NCBI RefSeq assembly: GCF_000712055.1
Contig: NZ_JOOA01000002.1
Location: 1,736,001-1,800,000 of the forward strand
Source of the DNA: Ruminococcus sp. HUN007
Lineage (GTDB): Bacteria; Bacillota; Clostridia; Oscillospirales; Ruminococcaceae
Reading direction: 5' to 3'
Length of the DNA stretch: 64,000 nt
The notes below the pieces were generated by a model. It had not been told where the DNA came from, made no database searches, and saw only the letters and a list, made by a program, of their open reading frames with translations. Position 1 is the stretch's first letter. Each line of letters starts with the position of its first letter. This document shows positions 7,092-17,067 of this stretch, one piece after another. Made by a program: the position numbers and the translations under genes.

Positions 7092-10000
7092 TCAGCCGAC
7101 AAAATAGCATGCATTGACCCAGCAGTATCCGTCTGGCGAATCAGCATCCGTAATTTTATACCACTGCTCTCCGTGTGAATAGCAGAATTCTGTTGCAGTG
7201 ACTTTAATATCCTCCTCGATCATTTTAAACGGATCCTCTGCATCGAATTCCATAATAAATGAATCGTTATAACAGCCGGCTCCGCCGAACGACTTACCCA
7301 TAAGTGTGAGTTCCATCGATGCCGGCATATCGGTGATCGGTATGTATTTTGAATTAAATGAATATGACGGATATGCATGGCTTAAAACTTTGTCTCTTAT
7401 CCAGCCGTAATACCTGCCGTCTGCGTCCCAGCACTCGTACCACCATTCTCCGTGTGACTGACACTTTGTTCTTGCAATAAGTCTGCGGTATTCTGTTATA
7501 TGATCAGTTATTTCAGTTTCCGGATTTTCTGATGTTTCTGAAATATATTCATCTGAATACACAAATATATCATCTCTGTTATAACCATACGCATACAATT
7601 CCACCGGACGTTCGTCAAGGAAAAGGAATTGATGCTTTTCATAAAACGCATACTCTTCTTCATTAAAATCCGGCTTTACATTTCCGGATGGTATCCAGCC
7701 ATAATAATGATCCTCATCGCGGCATTCAAACCATAGTATTCCGTGGGAACTGCAGATGTGTGTGATCTCTACCGGTGTGTCAGCACTTACCTGCAGATAA
7801 ACCTCCTCAGGACCGTAGTCTGTCACATAGTTTGCCTTGTAACTGTTTACAGCATCATCATTTCCGGCGCTGACTACAGCATTTTTCTGCCATTTGCGAT
7901 CCATTACTTCTGCCTTATTCGGAATAATATACTTCATATTCAGCTTTTCAAAATCTATATCCTCCGTATAGAATTTCGCATCGTCATCATACAGGAACAC
8001 TGTTCCACCGTCAAGATTTATATAAGCGATACTGTAATCGTGTCCGTCATATTTTTTAAATTTCTCTCCGAACACATCTGATTTCTCTATTGGCTCAAGC
8101 GTTTCAGGATCAAACATATAGGTAGTCAGTATATTATCAAAATCCGCCGTATCAAAGATGAATACTGTAACCGCATTTATATCTGTATCTATTACTGCTT
8201 TGCGGAATACAAGCCGTTCCTCTCCGACAGTTACATGCACATGATTTTCATCCAGTTTTCCGATTTCCGGATAATCCTTCGCATAAAGCACCTTCGTTTT
8301 TTCCAGAGCTTTTTCCTTAAGCTGTTTTATCGTACTGATTTCTTCCTGAGTATTCTTATCAAAGTACTTTGTATTCATTGTTTCAGGCATTTCACTAATA
8401 AGTAAATCCCTGCCGCTGTTTTTATCAAATATTTTCACGTAACCTTTTTTATAATCGACATTCATCAGAACGCCGGATTCATTATACTCTTCAAAGTCTT
8501 CTCCGAAAATATCGGATAACTGCAGTCTGTCCAGCGTTTCAGGATCGTACCAGTACTGGTGAGCTTTATCTATCGATGCCACATTGAGATGCAGCTCGTA
8601 AACATTCAGGCTGAACTCTGACTTAGTTTCTTCAGGTTTATGAATGGTAACAGCATTACGTCCGACCGGGTATTTCGTCTCTGCAACATACTTCTCATAG
8701 ATCTGTTCCATTACCGCATTTCGTTCCTTTATTTCCTCTGCTGTATGGAAACGTGAAGTATAGTCAAAACGGAGTTCGCCGTTCTCATCATATTTATATT
8801 GTCTTTCCCATTCAGGATAAGTACCTTCGTCAATATAAACATCATACCGGTTTTCAGTATTATATTCAAGCAGTTCCCTGCAGTCGAAATATTCGCCTGT
8901 GATCATACTGTCGATCAGTTCCATATCATCATAGTACGAAATGAAAGGGACGCTCAGATCATATTCAAAATACGGACCGTCCTTTTCCACGATGAAATTA
9001 TCAAAAGAGAAGTTATCCATCTTTCCCATAAGGCCTATATAATCTGTTTTTATCACATCGCTGCATTCTGTGGCCAGTATATCAGCTGTCCTGCCGCTTA
9101 CCGCAGGTACGAAATCAGTATCTTTATAGAACAAATCCGAGAAGTTTTCCAGCTTTTTACCGCTTTTCAGATCGTAATTTAAATTATATACGCCTTCCAG
9201 TTTAACAGTACGATAATTATATTCTCCGCCTTTTCTGAAACATATATTCATTATACCGTTGAAAATCGTAACATCCATACGCCAGCTTCCCGGAATTACA
9301 CAGGCTTTATCACCGAATACAGTTTTATGAATGTCACTGTTTATCTGTTTCTGCAGTTCCTTGTTTTTAAGCCAGAATATCTGAGACTCTCCGTCAGGCA
9401 TACCATTGTTCCATGACACACTCCACGCCAGTCTGGAAAACTTTTCAGCTGGTTTGTAGTCTGCCGGCTTTTTCTTACCGGTTCCCTTCGCATAATAAGG
9501 AATGAACTCTTCCGGATATTCCATATCACATACCGGGACATAGCCGCTCGCAAGCACTGTCTTCTGACCTTCCTCAGAAACAGCCCATTCTGCAAACTCC
9601 TTCGTATTCTGTGAAGCCTTGTCTGTATAGACTATCGATGTACTGCTGAGAAGAGGATAGCTTCCGTCAGCCATAGTCTCCCTTGAAGGCTTTACACCGT
9701 CAACTGCTATAAACTTTGTATCTGATGAATTTTCGTACATCTGTGCTGCATAGGAATAAACTGAATAGCCGATGGCATCAGCAGCGTTGTCGTAGACCGC
9801 AATTCCGTCCATAAGAGATGACATCATTCCCAGAACCAGTGTTTTCGGCGGATCCATAAGGTCATAGCCCTTCATGAATTCGGTCATGTAATTCTGGCTT
9901 CCTGAATCCTTGTTTCTCTGGTAAGGAATTATCTTCGCATCATTTCCGCCGACTTCCTTCCAGTTGGTGATCTTTCCGGAATAAATATCTCTTATCTGCT

Positions 10001-10655
10001 CACTTGTAAGTGAATCGACCGGATTGTTCTTGTTTACAACGAAAACGAAACCTTCCTTTGCGACCGGTACGAAATTCAGCTTTACTCCTGCTTCATCCGC
10101 CATTTTCTGCTGGTCTTCCGAGATCGGCACTGTAAATATCATGTCGTTTTCACCGGAAAGCAGCATTGAAAATGATTCGTGGGTCTTATGATGTTCGACG
10201 AGAAGCTTAGCGTCACTGTATGGAACACCGAGCATCTTTGATTTGAATCCTGCTTCGAGAGGGATAGCTGAAGTGGAACCGTCCATTTTAGGCACACTTT
10301 TGTACGCCCAGATCTTTGACTGTTTTAAAATATCGCTCTTTACAGCGGTAATATCCACTCCGTCAACCAAACCGTCACCGTTGACATCGATGGCGGATTC
10401 TCCGGTACTGTAAAAGCCCTTTTCCTCAATAAGGCTGTTTTTATATCTCATAAGATCAAAAACATTTATAACACCGTCGCCGTTTATATCGCCGGGCTGC
10501 CCTCTTTCAGACAGTTTTTCCATAATAGAAACAGCTCTCTGTCCCTCTTCAGTGGAAGTATCCGGCTCAGCTGAAACCGTAACCGCTCCTCCGCATGCGA
10601 TCAATGTAAAAACCATTAAGATTGTTATCTTTTTTCTCAGTGAATGTTTTTTCAT
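7092..10655 (-). CDS. Secreted dockerin + PstS-like binding domain + SH3-like repeat protein (paralog A)
   Basis: About 1,187 residues from the ATG at 10655. That ATG has GAGGA upstream and directly precedes a signal peptide (MKKHSLRKKITILMVF); an ATG 27 bases earlier is also open but unsupported. After the signal peptide comes a dockerin with two calcium-loop halves, DINGDGVINVFDLMRYKNSL and DVNGDGLVDGVDITAVKSDI. Next is a domain like the phosphate-binding protein PstS, with KMDGSTSAIPLEAG, EGFVFVVNKNNPV and IRDIYSGKITNWKEVGGN. A long middle region without clear family follows. The C-terminus has three SH3-like units sharing the pattern SHG..W(Y/F).C.D.D..YYGWI. No ABC permease is nearby, so the binding domain probably acts as a surface-held ligand binder or adhesin rather than in transport; that is inference. 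Confidence 0.85.
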   Translation of the reverse strand: MKKHSLRKKITILMVFTLIACGGAVTVSAEPDTSTEEGQRAVSIMEKLSERGQPGDINGDGVINVFDLMRYKNSLIEEKGFYSTGESAIDVNGDGLVDGVDITAVKSDILKQSKIWAYKSVPKMDGSTSAIPLEAGFKSKMLGVPYSDAKLLVEHHKTHESFSMLLSGENDMIFTVPISEDQQKMADEAGVKLNFVPVAKEGFVFVVNKNNPVDSLTSEQIRDIYSGKITNWKEVGGNDAKIIPYQRNKDSGSQNYMTEFMKGYDLMDPPKTLVLGMMSSLMDGIAVYDNAADAIGYSVYSYAAQMYENSSDTKFIAVDGVKPSRETMADGSYPLLSSTSIVYTDKASQNTKEFAEWAVSEEGQKTVLASGYVPVCDMEYPEEFIPYYAKGTGKKKPADYKPAEKFSRLAWSVSWNNGMPDGESQIFWLKNKELQKQINSDIHKTVFGDKACVIPGSWRMDVTIFNGIMNICFRKGGEYNYRTVKLEGVYNLNYDLKSGKKLENFSDLFYKDTDFVPAVSGRTADILATECSDVIKTDYIGLMGKMDNFSFDNFIVEKDGPYFEYDLSVPFISYYDDMELIDSMITGEYFDCRELLEYNTENRYDVYIDEGTYPEWERQYKYDENGELRFDYTSRFHTAEEIKERNAVMEQIYEKYVAETKYPVGRNAVTIHKPEETKSEFSLNVYELHLNVASIDKAHQYWYDPETLDRLQLSDIFGEDFEEYNESGVLMNVDYKKGYVKIFDKNSGRDLLISEMPETMNTKYFDKNTQEEISTIKQLKEKALEKTKVLYAKDYPEIGKLDENHVHVTVGEERLVFRKAVIDTDINAVTVFIFDTADFDNILTTYMFDPETLEPIEKSDVFGEKFKKYDGHDYSIAYINLDGGTVFLYDDDAKFYTEDIDFEKLNMKYIIPNKAEVMDRKWQKNAVVSAGNDDAVNSYKANYVTDYGPEEVYLQVSADTPVEITHICSSHGILWFECRDEDHYYGWIPSGNVKPDFNEEEYAFYEKHQFLFLDERPVELYAYGYNRDDIFVYSDEYISETSENPETEITDHITEYRRLIARTKCQSHGEWWYECWDADGRYYGWIRDKVLSHAYPSYSFNSKYIPITDMPASMELTLMGKSFGGAGCYNDSFIMEFDAEDPFKMIEEDIKVTATEFCYSHGEQWYKITDADSPDGYCWVNACYFVG

Positions 10656-10682
10656 ATTGTTCCTCTTTTCATTATCACTCAT

Positions 10683-13484
10683 TTATTCAAGAGTGAGATC
10701 TGATTTTTTAATCCAGCCGTAATAATCTCCATTGTCTGCATCAAAGCAGTCATATAACCAGCTTGATTTGTAACATGCCCGTTTGATCAAAACATTTCTT
10801 TTTACTTCGACCTTCCGCAGTGCTTCTTCAGCACCTTTCTTCAGAATGTAATCATTCGTGTATCCGAATACATCACCTGTTTTACTGCCGGTAACTATAC
10901 CGGATAAAGGAGTCTCGTATTCTTCATAACGGAAAAAGCGGTTGTGCATGGTACAGTCTTCTTCGCTGATCCAGCCGATATATTCATCAGTGTTTCCATC
11001 CCAGCATTCATACCACAAACTGCCGTGTGACTGGCACAGAGTCTTTATACTGACGTAAAGATTCTTCTTTATCTGAGATAAGACTTTCTTCTCGCCGTAA
11101 TCAACAACATAGGACTCAGGATAAACATCTACCGTTTTGTCGTCCATCAGAATTCCGTACGGAATTTTATCCTGCTTCTCCGTTTTCGCCTTTATCTGAT
11201 CACTGTACAGTATACTTCTGTCGAAATTATCAGTATCAAACGTTTCCTCATGTTCCGTGTAATGATAAAACGTTTGTTCATATTCCGTGAAAGGATCAGA
11301 CAGTCCGAGCAGAGTAACTGTACCGGCACCAAGATCAATTTCGTATATTAAACAGTCATCATACTTTTCAAATGATTTTCCGAAAATATCTGAAGGTTTT
11401 ATCTGCTCGCCTGTATCGCCGGAGAACATATACGGAGTATTGGGCAGTCCGTCCACCTTCCCGTAATTCACACGGAAATAATTCATTTCATAATGTCTGT
11501 CAACTATGATATACGATGTATTTCCTTCCGGGCGCAGAGCTTTTGCTTTTTCGTAAACTGTATCATAGAGCTTGTTTTCTGCCTTGATTTCCTCATCAGT
11601 ATGGAAACGGGAGGTGACATTCACACGCGGTTCACCGTCATCACCAGTAACAATTATAGTTCTCCATTCCGAAAACTCGCGGTCTTCCAGCGAAAAAATA
11701 AGATTATCCATGGGTCGGTTAGCTTCATCGACAATGTTTCTGCAGTCGTAATATTCACCTATTATCATACTTTCGAACAGTTCGTCAAAGACAACCTGAT
11801 ATGATAGTCTCGTTTCTTTATCATAATAAGGCCCATCTGCATCAAAAACTATATCTTCAAAACTGAATTTGGCTGGTTCTCCAAGAACGCCAAGAAAATC
11901 CGTTTTAATATCCTTGGCATATATAGTACGCTCGTTTAATTTTTGGTTAATAGCAGAAACAAAATCTTCATCTTTATAGAAATAATCTGAAAGCTTCTCT
12001 ATTCTTACACCGTTTATCGCGTCGTAATTAAATTCAAAATTATTTGATAAGTAGTAATTACTGAAACTGATGTTTATATATCCGTTAACTGCATGAAGGC
12101 TCATGTGCCATATTCCTTCGAGCATATCCTGACCGTTAAACACCGTTTTACTGATATCATCGTTTATCATGTTCTGGAGTTCTTTGTCTGCAAGCCAGTT
12201 GATTGTACATTCTTCGCGGGACAGAGGTTTTTCGTCATATGAACTACGTCTGTAACTAAGCTCCGAATATTTCTTTGCCTGCTTGTAGTCCGCCGGCTTT
12301 TCCTTGCCAGTACCCTTGGCGGAATACGGCTTAAATTTCTCCGGATACTCCATATCTTTTAACGGAACATATCCGCATGAAAGAACAGTTTTCTGCCCTT
12401 CTTCAGATACTGCCCAGGCGGCAAAATCCTTTGTATTCTGAGATGCCTTGTCAGTATAAACTATCGATGTGCTGCTGAGAAGAGGATAGGTGCCGTCCGC
12501 CATAGTTTCTCTTGTAGGCTTTATACCGTCAACTGCAATGAATTTAGTGTCAGATGAGTTTTCGTACATCTGTGCTGCGTAGGAGTAAACTGAATAACCG
12601 ATAGCATTTTCGGCATTATCGTAAACCGCAAGTCCGTCCATCAGAGATGACATTGAGCCAAGATAATATTCCTTAGGCGGATTCATAAGATCATAGCCTT
12701 CCATGAACTCTGTCATGTAATTCTGGCTTCCCGAATCCTTGTTTCTCTGGTAAGGAATGATCTTTTCGTCGTTTCCGCCGACTTCCTTCCAGTTTGTTAT
12801 TTTACCTGAATAGATATCTCTGATCTGCTCCACGGTAAGGGATTCGACCGGATTGTTCCTGTTTACTACGAAAACGAATCCTTCCTTTGCGACCGGTACA
12901 AATGTAAGTTCTCTTCCCGCTTCTTCAGCAGCTTTCTTCTGATCTTCCGAGATCGGTACTGTGAATATCATGTCGTTCTCACCGGAAAGAAGCATCTGGA
13001 ATGACTCGTGGGTCTTGTGATGTGATACGAGCAGTTTGGCATCAGAGTACGACACTCCGAGCATCTTCGATTTAAGTCCGGCTTCGAGCGTTATTGCCGA
13101 AGTGGATCCGTCCATCTTAGGAACGTTATCATAGGTCCATAGCTTTGACTGTTTTAAAATATCGTTCTTTACTGCACCAATGTCTTTTCCGTTCACGGCG
13201 CCGTCACCGTTAACATCGATGCGTTCGGCTTCATCAAAACTTCTTCCTTCGACAATGCTGTTCTTGTATCTCATAACATCAAACACATTGACGATACCAT
13301 CGCCGTTAATATCACCGCGCTGTTCCTTTTCAGAAAGAGTTTTTATAAGTTCTTCCCGCTCCTGCTGCTCACGTTCCTCGGACCAGTCAGCGGATACTAT
13401 CCCGGTACTTCCGAAGACCATTCCTGAAACAAGCGCCAGCAACACGGCTTTACGCCTTATATTCTTCAGGGCTCTTTTTCTCAT
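10683..13484 (-). CDS. Secreted dockerin + PstS-like binding domain + SH3-like repeat protein (paralog B)
   Basis: A 933-residue paralog of the next gene downstream, whose start lies 27 bases past this stop, so the two form an operon. Signal peptide MRKRALKNIRRKAVLLALVSG, then a dockerin with DINGDGIVNVFDVMRYKNSI and DVNGDGAVNGKDIGAVKNDI, then the PstS-like domain with nearly the same wording as paralog A. The C-terminus keeps two SH3-like units (SHGSLWYECWDGNTDEYIGWI and one ending DYYGWIKKSDL) instead of three. The ATG has GGGGGAAGG upstream and a promoter at 13585-13614. The neighbouring two-cohesin protein is an obvious candidate partner for both dockerins. Confidence 0.86.
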   Translation of the reverse strand: MRKRALKNIRRKAVLLALVSGMVFGSTGIVSADWSEEREQQEREELIKTLSEKEQRGDINGDGIVNVFDVMRYKNSIVEGRSFDEAERIDVNGDGAVNGKDIGAVKNDILKQSKLWTYDNVPKMDGSTSAITLEAGLKSKMLGVSYSDAKLLVSHHKTHESFQMLLSGENDMIFTVPISEDQKKAAEEAGRELTFVPVAKEGFVFVVNRNNPVESLTVEQIRDIYSGKITNWKEVGGNDEKIIPYQRNKDSGSQNYMTEFMEGYDLMNPPKEYYLGSMSSLMDGLAVYDNAENAIGYSVYSYAAQMYENSSDTKFIAVDGIKPTRETMADGTYPLLSSTSIVYTDKASQNTKDFAAWAVSEEGQKTVLSCGYVPLKDMEYPEKFKPYSAKGTGKEKPADYKQAKKYSELSYRRSSYDEKPLSREECTINWLADKELQNMINDDISKTVFNGQDMLEGIWHMSLHAVNGYINISFSNYYLSNNFEFNYDAINGVRIEKLSDYFYKDEDFVSAINQKLNERTIYAKDIKTDFLGVLGEPAKFSFEDIVFDADGPYYDKETRLSYQVVFDELFESMIIGEYYDCRNIVDEANRPMDNLIFSLEDREFSEWRTIIVTGDDGEPRVNVTSRFHTDEEIKAENKLYDTVYEKAKALRPEGNTSYIIVDRHYEMNYFRVNYGKVDGLPNTPYMFSGDTGEQIKPSDIFGKSFEKYDDCLIYEIDLGAGTVTLLGLSDPFTEYEQTFYHYTEHEETFDTDNFDRSILYSDQIKAKTEKQDKIPYGILMDDKTVDVYPESYVVDYGEKKVLSQIKKNLYVSIKTLCQSHGSLWYECWDGNTDEYIGWISEEDCTMHNRFFRYEEYETPLSGIVTGSKTGDVFGYTNDYILKKGAEEALRKVEVKRNVLIKRACYKSSWLYDCFDADNGDYYGWIKKSDLTLE

Positions 13485-13584
13485 ATTCCTTCCCCCTTAT
13501 TTGATATTTTTCATCTGTACAGGTGCAAACAGAGAAAATATCAGTTATATCCCCAAATGACCCGCACGCTCTTATACATAGTAA

Positions 13585-13614
13585 ATTATATCATAAAGCA
13601 GAGTATAAAATCAA
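13585..13614 (-). promoter_or_regulatory. Promoter of paralog B/A operon
   Basis: TTGATT, 18 bases, TATAAT on the minus strand, about 100 bases before the start codon. Confidence 0.6.
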
Positions 13615-13637
13615 TATATCGTGATGATTAAATACAA

Positions 13638-13678
13638 AATGCCCGCTCATCCGTGCGTTACGAATGAGTGGGCATCGT
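13638..13678 (-). terminator. Terminator of the cohesin gene
   Basis: Stem ATGCCCGCTCAT / ATGAGTGGGCAT with a T-rich tail on the minus strand, about 30 bases after the cohesin gene stop. Confidence 0.8.
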
Positions 13679-13708
13679 TTCAGTTACAGCAGTAACAATT
13701 GTTATTCT

Positions 13709-15334
13709 TTAGAATAAAGAAAAGATAAACTTTGCAACATCTGTAATTACATTTGTGATATCTTCAGCGATCTTCTCAACTGCCTTTTCGTAGCTGTTTT
13801 TGTGATCATTTCTGTGGTCATCATGCTTAGGAGCTGGTGCGTGATCGTGTTTATGGTCGTGTCTGTGATCAGGCTTAGGATCTGCCGGACCTGCAGGGCC
13901 GTGATGTCCTGGTCCAACTGGCTTTTCAGGTTCTTCGATAACCGGAAGTTCTTCAGCCGGAGCCGGTGTTTCTTCTTTTTCTGTTACTTCAGGCTGTTCT
14001 TTCGGAACATTTTCCTCATTTTCTGATACTTCAGTCTGTTCTTCAGGTATAGTTTCTTCTGAAGCACTGCTTACCTTGATAAGCGCCCCGCGGAACTCAG
14101 GTTCATTGTAAATAATTTCATTCGTTACATCATCGTATGCGCATGCCATTCCGCCGTATTCAAGAACAGCAAATGGAAGCTCATAATTTCCGTCTTTCAC
14201 ATCATCATTAACCTTAAGTTCAACAGTCGCAAACACCATATCTTCATCTACGTTCCCCAAAAGACTGCTGTAAATGAAAACAGCCATTTTACTGTTTTCA
14301 GCATTTCTGTAAACATTCAGGCTCACATCTTTGGTTATAGTGATGCCATCAGCATAATCATCATCCGGATCGTCAGCATCTCCCGGCTCAGCACTTAATA
14401 CCGTGAACTTATCCTCATCAATTATGAAGTAACCTAAAGCTCCGCAGAAAGGCTGCTTTATATCAGTTGCTCTGATCTTTACTTTAATCGTATCACCTGC
14501 CTTGGCTTCATAAACACCTGCATCTACAGTAAAGCCCGTCAGACTTTCATCAGAACAAGCTGTCGTTATCGGCTGTCCTGTTTCAGAATATGTAATTTCA
14601 GGTATTATCGGATCGATAACGCCATCTTCATCCGGATTGTTGAGATGATGATCATTGTCATAATCATACTCGTAACTGTATTCTTCAGGTTCTTCCGGCT
14701 CTATTATTTCATCAGAACCGGCACCAACTGTGATCAGAGCACCGCGATAGTCAGGGTTTACTTCAAAAACGTCCCAGGTATCTTCTGTTTCGACGATCTT
14801 TGTTGCCATTGAAACGCTGCTGTCGCGAAGATAGAACGGAACAGTATAGCATCCGTCTTTAGCATCATCGTTTACCCTGAGCTCAATAGTAAGAAAAACA
14901 GCATCTTCCTTTAAACTTTCAAGTCCGCAGTAAATGAAGCCGATCTTTTCTGTATGCTCACTGCACATACTCTGTGCCGTTAATGTTTTCTGAAATATTT
15001 CGGTGTTTTCGTTATCCGGATCGTCAGTATCTCCCGGAGTAACACTTAAAACGCTGAATGCCTCAGTATTGACAAGAAGGCGTCCGCCGACTGAATTGAA
15101 CGAATCCTTTATATCACACACTCTTACCTTAACTTTGATCGTATCTCCTGCATTTGCCTCATAAACACCGGCATCAACAGCCATTTCTGCTGGTTCACCG
15201 GCTTCACGTAATGCTGCCACCGGCTGTTCTGCTGCAGATACTTCGTTAAGATAAGAAGCACCGCCCATCATTCCCCCGGCTGCTAAAGCAAAGGCTAAAA
15301 TAGTTGCCACTGTTTTTTTCCATGTTCTGTTCAT
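13709..15334 (-). CDS. Secreted protein with two cohesin-like modules and a His/Asp-rich C-terminus
   Basis: About 541 residues from the ATG at 15334 (AAAGGTG upstream; the earlier in-frame ATG at 15364 lacks one). A signal peptide ends near NEVSAA. Two related modules follow, beginning VDAGVYEANAGDTIKVKVRV and VDAGVYEAKAGDTIKVKIRA and containing VLSVTPGDTDDPD / VLSAEPGDADDPD and a late VFLTIELRVNDD / VFATVELKVNDD strand. This is the cohesin pattern, so the protein may display dockerin proteins as a small scaffoldin. An acidic linker and a segment rich in HDHKHD-type residues follow, then an amphipathic end. No LPXTG or S-layer domain is seen, so the means of surface attachment is unknown. 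Confidence 0.78.
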   Translation of the reverse strand: MNRTWKKTVATILAFALAAGGMMGGASYLNEVSAAEQPVAALREAGEPAEMAVDAGVYEANAGDTIKVKVRVCDIKDSFNSVGGRLLVNTEAFSVLSVTPGDTDDPDNENTEIFQKTLTAQSMCSEHTEKIGFIYCGLESLKEDAVFLTIELRVNDDAKDGCYTVPFYLRDSSVSMATKIVETEDTWDVFEVNPDYRGALITVGAGSDEIIEPEEPEEYSYEYDYDNDHHLNNPDEDGVIDPIIPEITYSETGQPITTACSDESLTGFTVDAGVYEAKAGDTIKVKIRATDIKQPFCGALGYFIIDEDKFTVLSAEPGDADDPDDDYADGITITKDVSLNVYRNAENSKMAVFIYSSLLGNVDEDMVFATVELKVNDDVKDGNYELPFAVLEYGGMACAYDDVTNEIIYNEPEFRGALIKVSSASEETIPEEQTEVSENEENVPKEQPEVTEKEETPAPAEELPVIEEPEKPVGPGHHGPAGPADPKPDHRHDHKHDHAPAPKHDDHRNDHKNSYEKAVEKIAEDITNVITDVAKFIFSLF

Positions 15335-15356
15335 AATAAACACCTTTCTTTTTTGC

Positions 15357-15392
15357 GGAAGCACTGATCAATGAATCAGTCAGTGCTTTCCT
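15357..15392 (-). promoter_or_regulatory. Leader hairpin of cohesin gene
   Basis: AGCACTGA ... TCAGTGCT stem in the 5' leader, with a GGAAAGCACTGA-type end like the mobile repeat ends seen elsewhere in the window. Confidence 0.4.
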
Positions 15393-15441
15393 ATGGTAAA
15401 ACGTTAAATTCGACAGCAAAATGAATACTGCTGTTTATTCA

Positions 15442-15470
15442 ACTATACCACAAAGTCTGTGCAAAGTCAA
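15442..15470 (-). promoter_or_regulatory. Promoter of cohesin gene
   Basis: TTGACT, 17 bases, TATAGT on the minus strand; leader of about 100 bases. Confidence 0.7.
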
Positions 15471-15562
15471 GTAAATAAACAAAAAAATCTGTGGAAAGTC
15501 TTTAAATCTTGCTATATTCCCTGATATTTGTACGCAGCACAAATTCCTGACGAGCAATTCAA

Positions 15563-15608
15563 AAAGGCATCGGAAGACAGTTTTAAACCATATTCCGATG
15601 CCTTTTAT
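15563..15608 (-). terminator. Terminator downstream of AAA_14 ATPase gene
   Basis: Stem AAAAGGCATCGGAA / TTCCGATGCCTTTT around a 17-base loop. It separates the ATPase unit from the cohesin gene promoter. Confidence 0.8.
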
Positions 15609-15625
15609 ATATGTTTATTCAAGTG

Positions 15626-15690
15626 TAATGTTACCGGCAGCAGGCTGCCGGTATTCTATAGTACAGCCTGGCATGGCTGTACCTTTTTTC
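15626..15690. repeat. Palindromic direct repeat, left bracket of AAA_14 unit
   Basis: Two hairpins, CCGGCAGC / GCTGCCGG and GTACAGCC / GGCTGTAC, joined by tattctata. The same element in the same orientation recurs at 17421-17481 with only the loops changed. Confidence 0.85.
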
Positions 15691-15727
15691 AGGCCGTTGC
15701 TCCGAGCGCCTTATTATGCCGAAGGCT

Positions 15728-17026
15728 TTACAGCTTTTTTATATATTCCGTTAAAAGATACAGCGGAACATTGGTCATCCATTCTTCTTTTCTATAAGCA
15801 GACATTGAAGTGCGTATAGCTTCCTCCGGAGAATATTTACTGCAGTAAGCTCTGAGACTTTTTGCTTTCAGATTTTCTTCTGCCTTTACTTCCAGAGGGA
15901 TTATCTGATCACCGTTCTGTATTACAAAATCTATTTCGCCGTCTGAATTTGCCGTGGAGTAATAGTAAAGCATAAAGTCTGCTGCTCTCAGTTCCTGGGC
16001 GACAAACTGCTCTGTAAGGGCGCCCTTGTATTCTGTGAAAATACGGTTCCCGTCTATAACTGAAACTGCAGGAAGATCAGATTTTGCACCTAACAATCCG
16101 ACGTCAGACATATAAATTTTAAATACCGACTGATCCATATATGCAATAAGAGGCATAAACGGTTTGCTGATACGAATACTTTTGTTTATCAGCCCGTAAT
16201 CAGTCAGCCATTGTATTGCAAGTTCGAAGTATTTTGCTCTAGAACCTTTTCTGACAACACCGTAAATGAATTTTCTGTTTTCCTTTGCCAGCTGTGACGG
16301 AATCGAGTTCCAGACCATTTGTATTCTCGGGATCTGATCTTCCGGAGCATGTTTTGAAAAATCATTTTCGTAGTAAAGTAAAAGATCCTTCTGGATCTCC
16401 CTCACCTTGCTGAGATCGTCTGTATCTATAAATGTCTTAACGGCTTCAGGCATTCCGCCGACATAATAATACTTTTTAAGAAGCAGTTTGAGTTTTTCTG
16501 AAAACGGTGATACAGTACTGAAATCTTCAGCGGATATAAGTTCACGTAATCCTGAATTTCCTGAAGCTTCGAGAAATTCTGCAAATGTCATAGGGTACAG
16601 CGTCATAAACTCTGTTTTGCCGACAGGAAATGACGTACCTTTGTGCAAAGCTATTCCTAAAAGCGAACCTGCAGCCATAACGTAATATTCAGGAGCGTCT
16701 TCACAAAAATACTTAAGACTTCCAAGTGCTTTCGGACATTCCTGTATCTCGTCAAATATGATCAGCGTATTTTCCGGATCTATGTTTGTTTCTGAAAGTA
16801 TTTTAAGCGAAGAGATTATTCTCGGAATATTATAATCGGGCTCAAATATTTGTTTTGCAACTGTATTGTTGTCAAAATTGATATACACAACATTCTGAAA
16901 TTCATTCCTGCCAAAATCCTTCATAAGCCATGTCTTGCCAACCTGTCTGGCTCCGTTGATTATTAACGGCTTTCTGCCTGATTTTTCTTTCCATTTCAGC
17001 AGCCGGGAATATGCAGTTCTTTTCAT
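15728..17026 (-). CDS. AAA_14 / DUF4143 family ATP-binding protein
   Basis: A 432-residue protein of the ATPase family that pairs an N-terminal AAA module with a C-terminal DUF4143, PD-(D/E)XK-like region. Walker A is GARQVGKT at residues 25-32, Walker B is LIIFDEIQECP, and the sensor strand is YYVMAAGSLLG. The C-terminal part has VAQELRAADFMLYYYSTANS, GEIDFVIQNGDQIIPLEVKA and a final short basic end. Members are abundant, poorly understood and often mobile; roles in stress or defence have been suggested. Here the gene and an array of short direct repeats upstream are enclosed by two same-orientation palindromic repeats, and the dockerin gene on the far side is truncated exactly there. Confidence 0.88.
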   Translation of the reverse strand: MKRTAYSRLLKWKEKSGRKPLIINGARQVGKTWLMKDFGRNEFQNVVYINFDNNTVAKQIFEPDYNIPRIISSLKILSETNIDPENTLIIFDEIQECPKALGSLKYFCEDAPEYYVMAAGSLLGIALHKGTSFPVGKTEFMTLYPMTFAEFLEASGNSGLRELISAEDFSTVSPFSEKLKLLLKKYYYVGGMPEAVKTFIDTDDLSKVREIQKDLLLYYENDFSKHAPEDQIPRIQMVWNSIPSQLAKENRKFIYGVVRKGSRAKYFELAIQWLTDYGLINKSIRISKPFMPLIAYMDQSVFKIYMSDVGLLGAKSDLPAVSVIDGNRIFTEYKGALTEQFVAQELRAADFMLYYYSTANSDGEIDFVIQNGDQIIPLEVKAEENLKAKSLRAYCSKYSPEEAIRTSMSAYRKEEWMTNVPLYLLTEYIKKL

Positions 17027-17067
17027 GTACAGACCATCCTTACATTTACGTTTTTTCGTTTTCTAAC

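Noticed and set aside
10656..10682. Upstream ATG as start of dockerin paralog A
   Set aside because: It would add a charged stretch (MSDNEKRNN) before the signal peptide and has no ribosome binding site, whereas the ATG at 10655 has GAGGA at good spacing.
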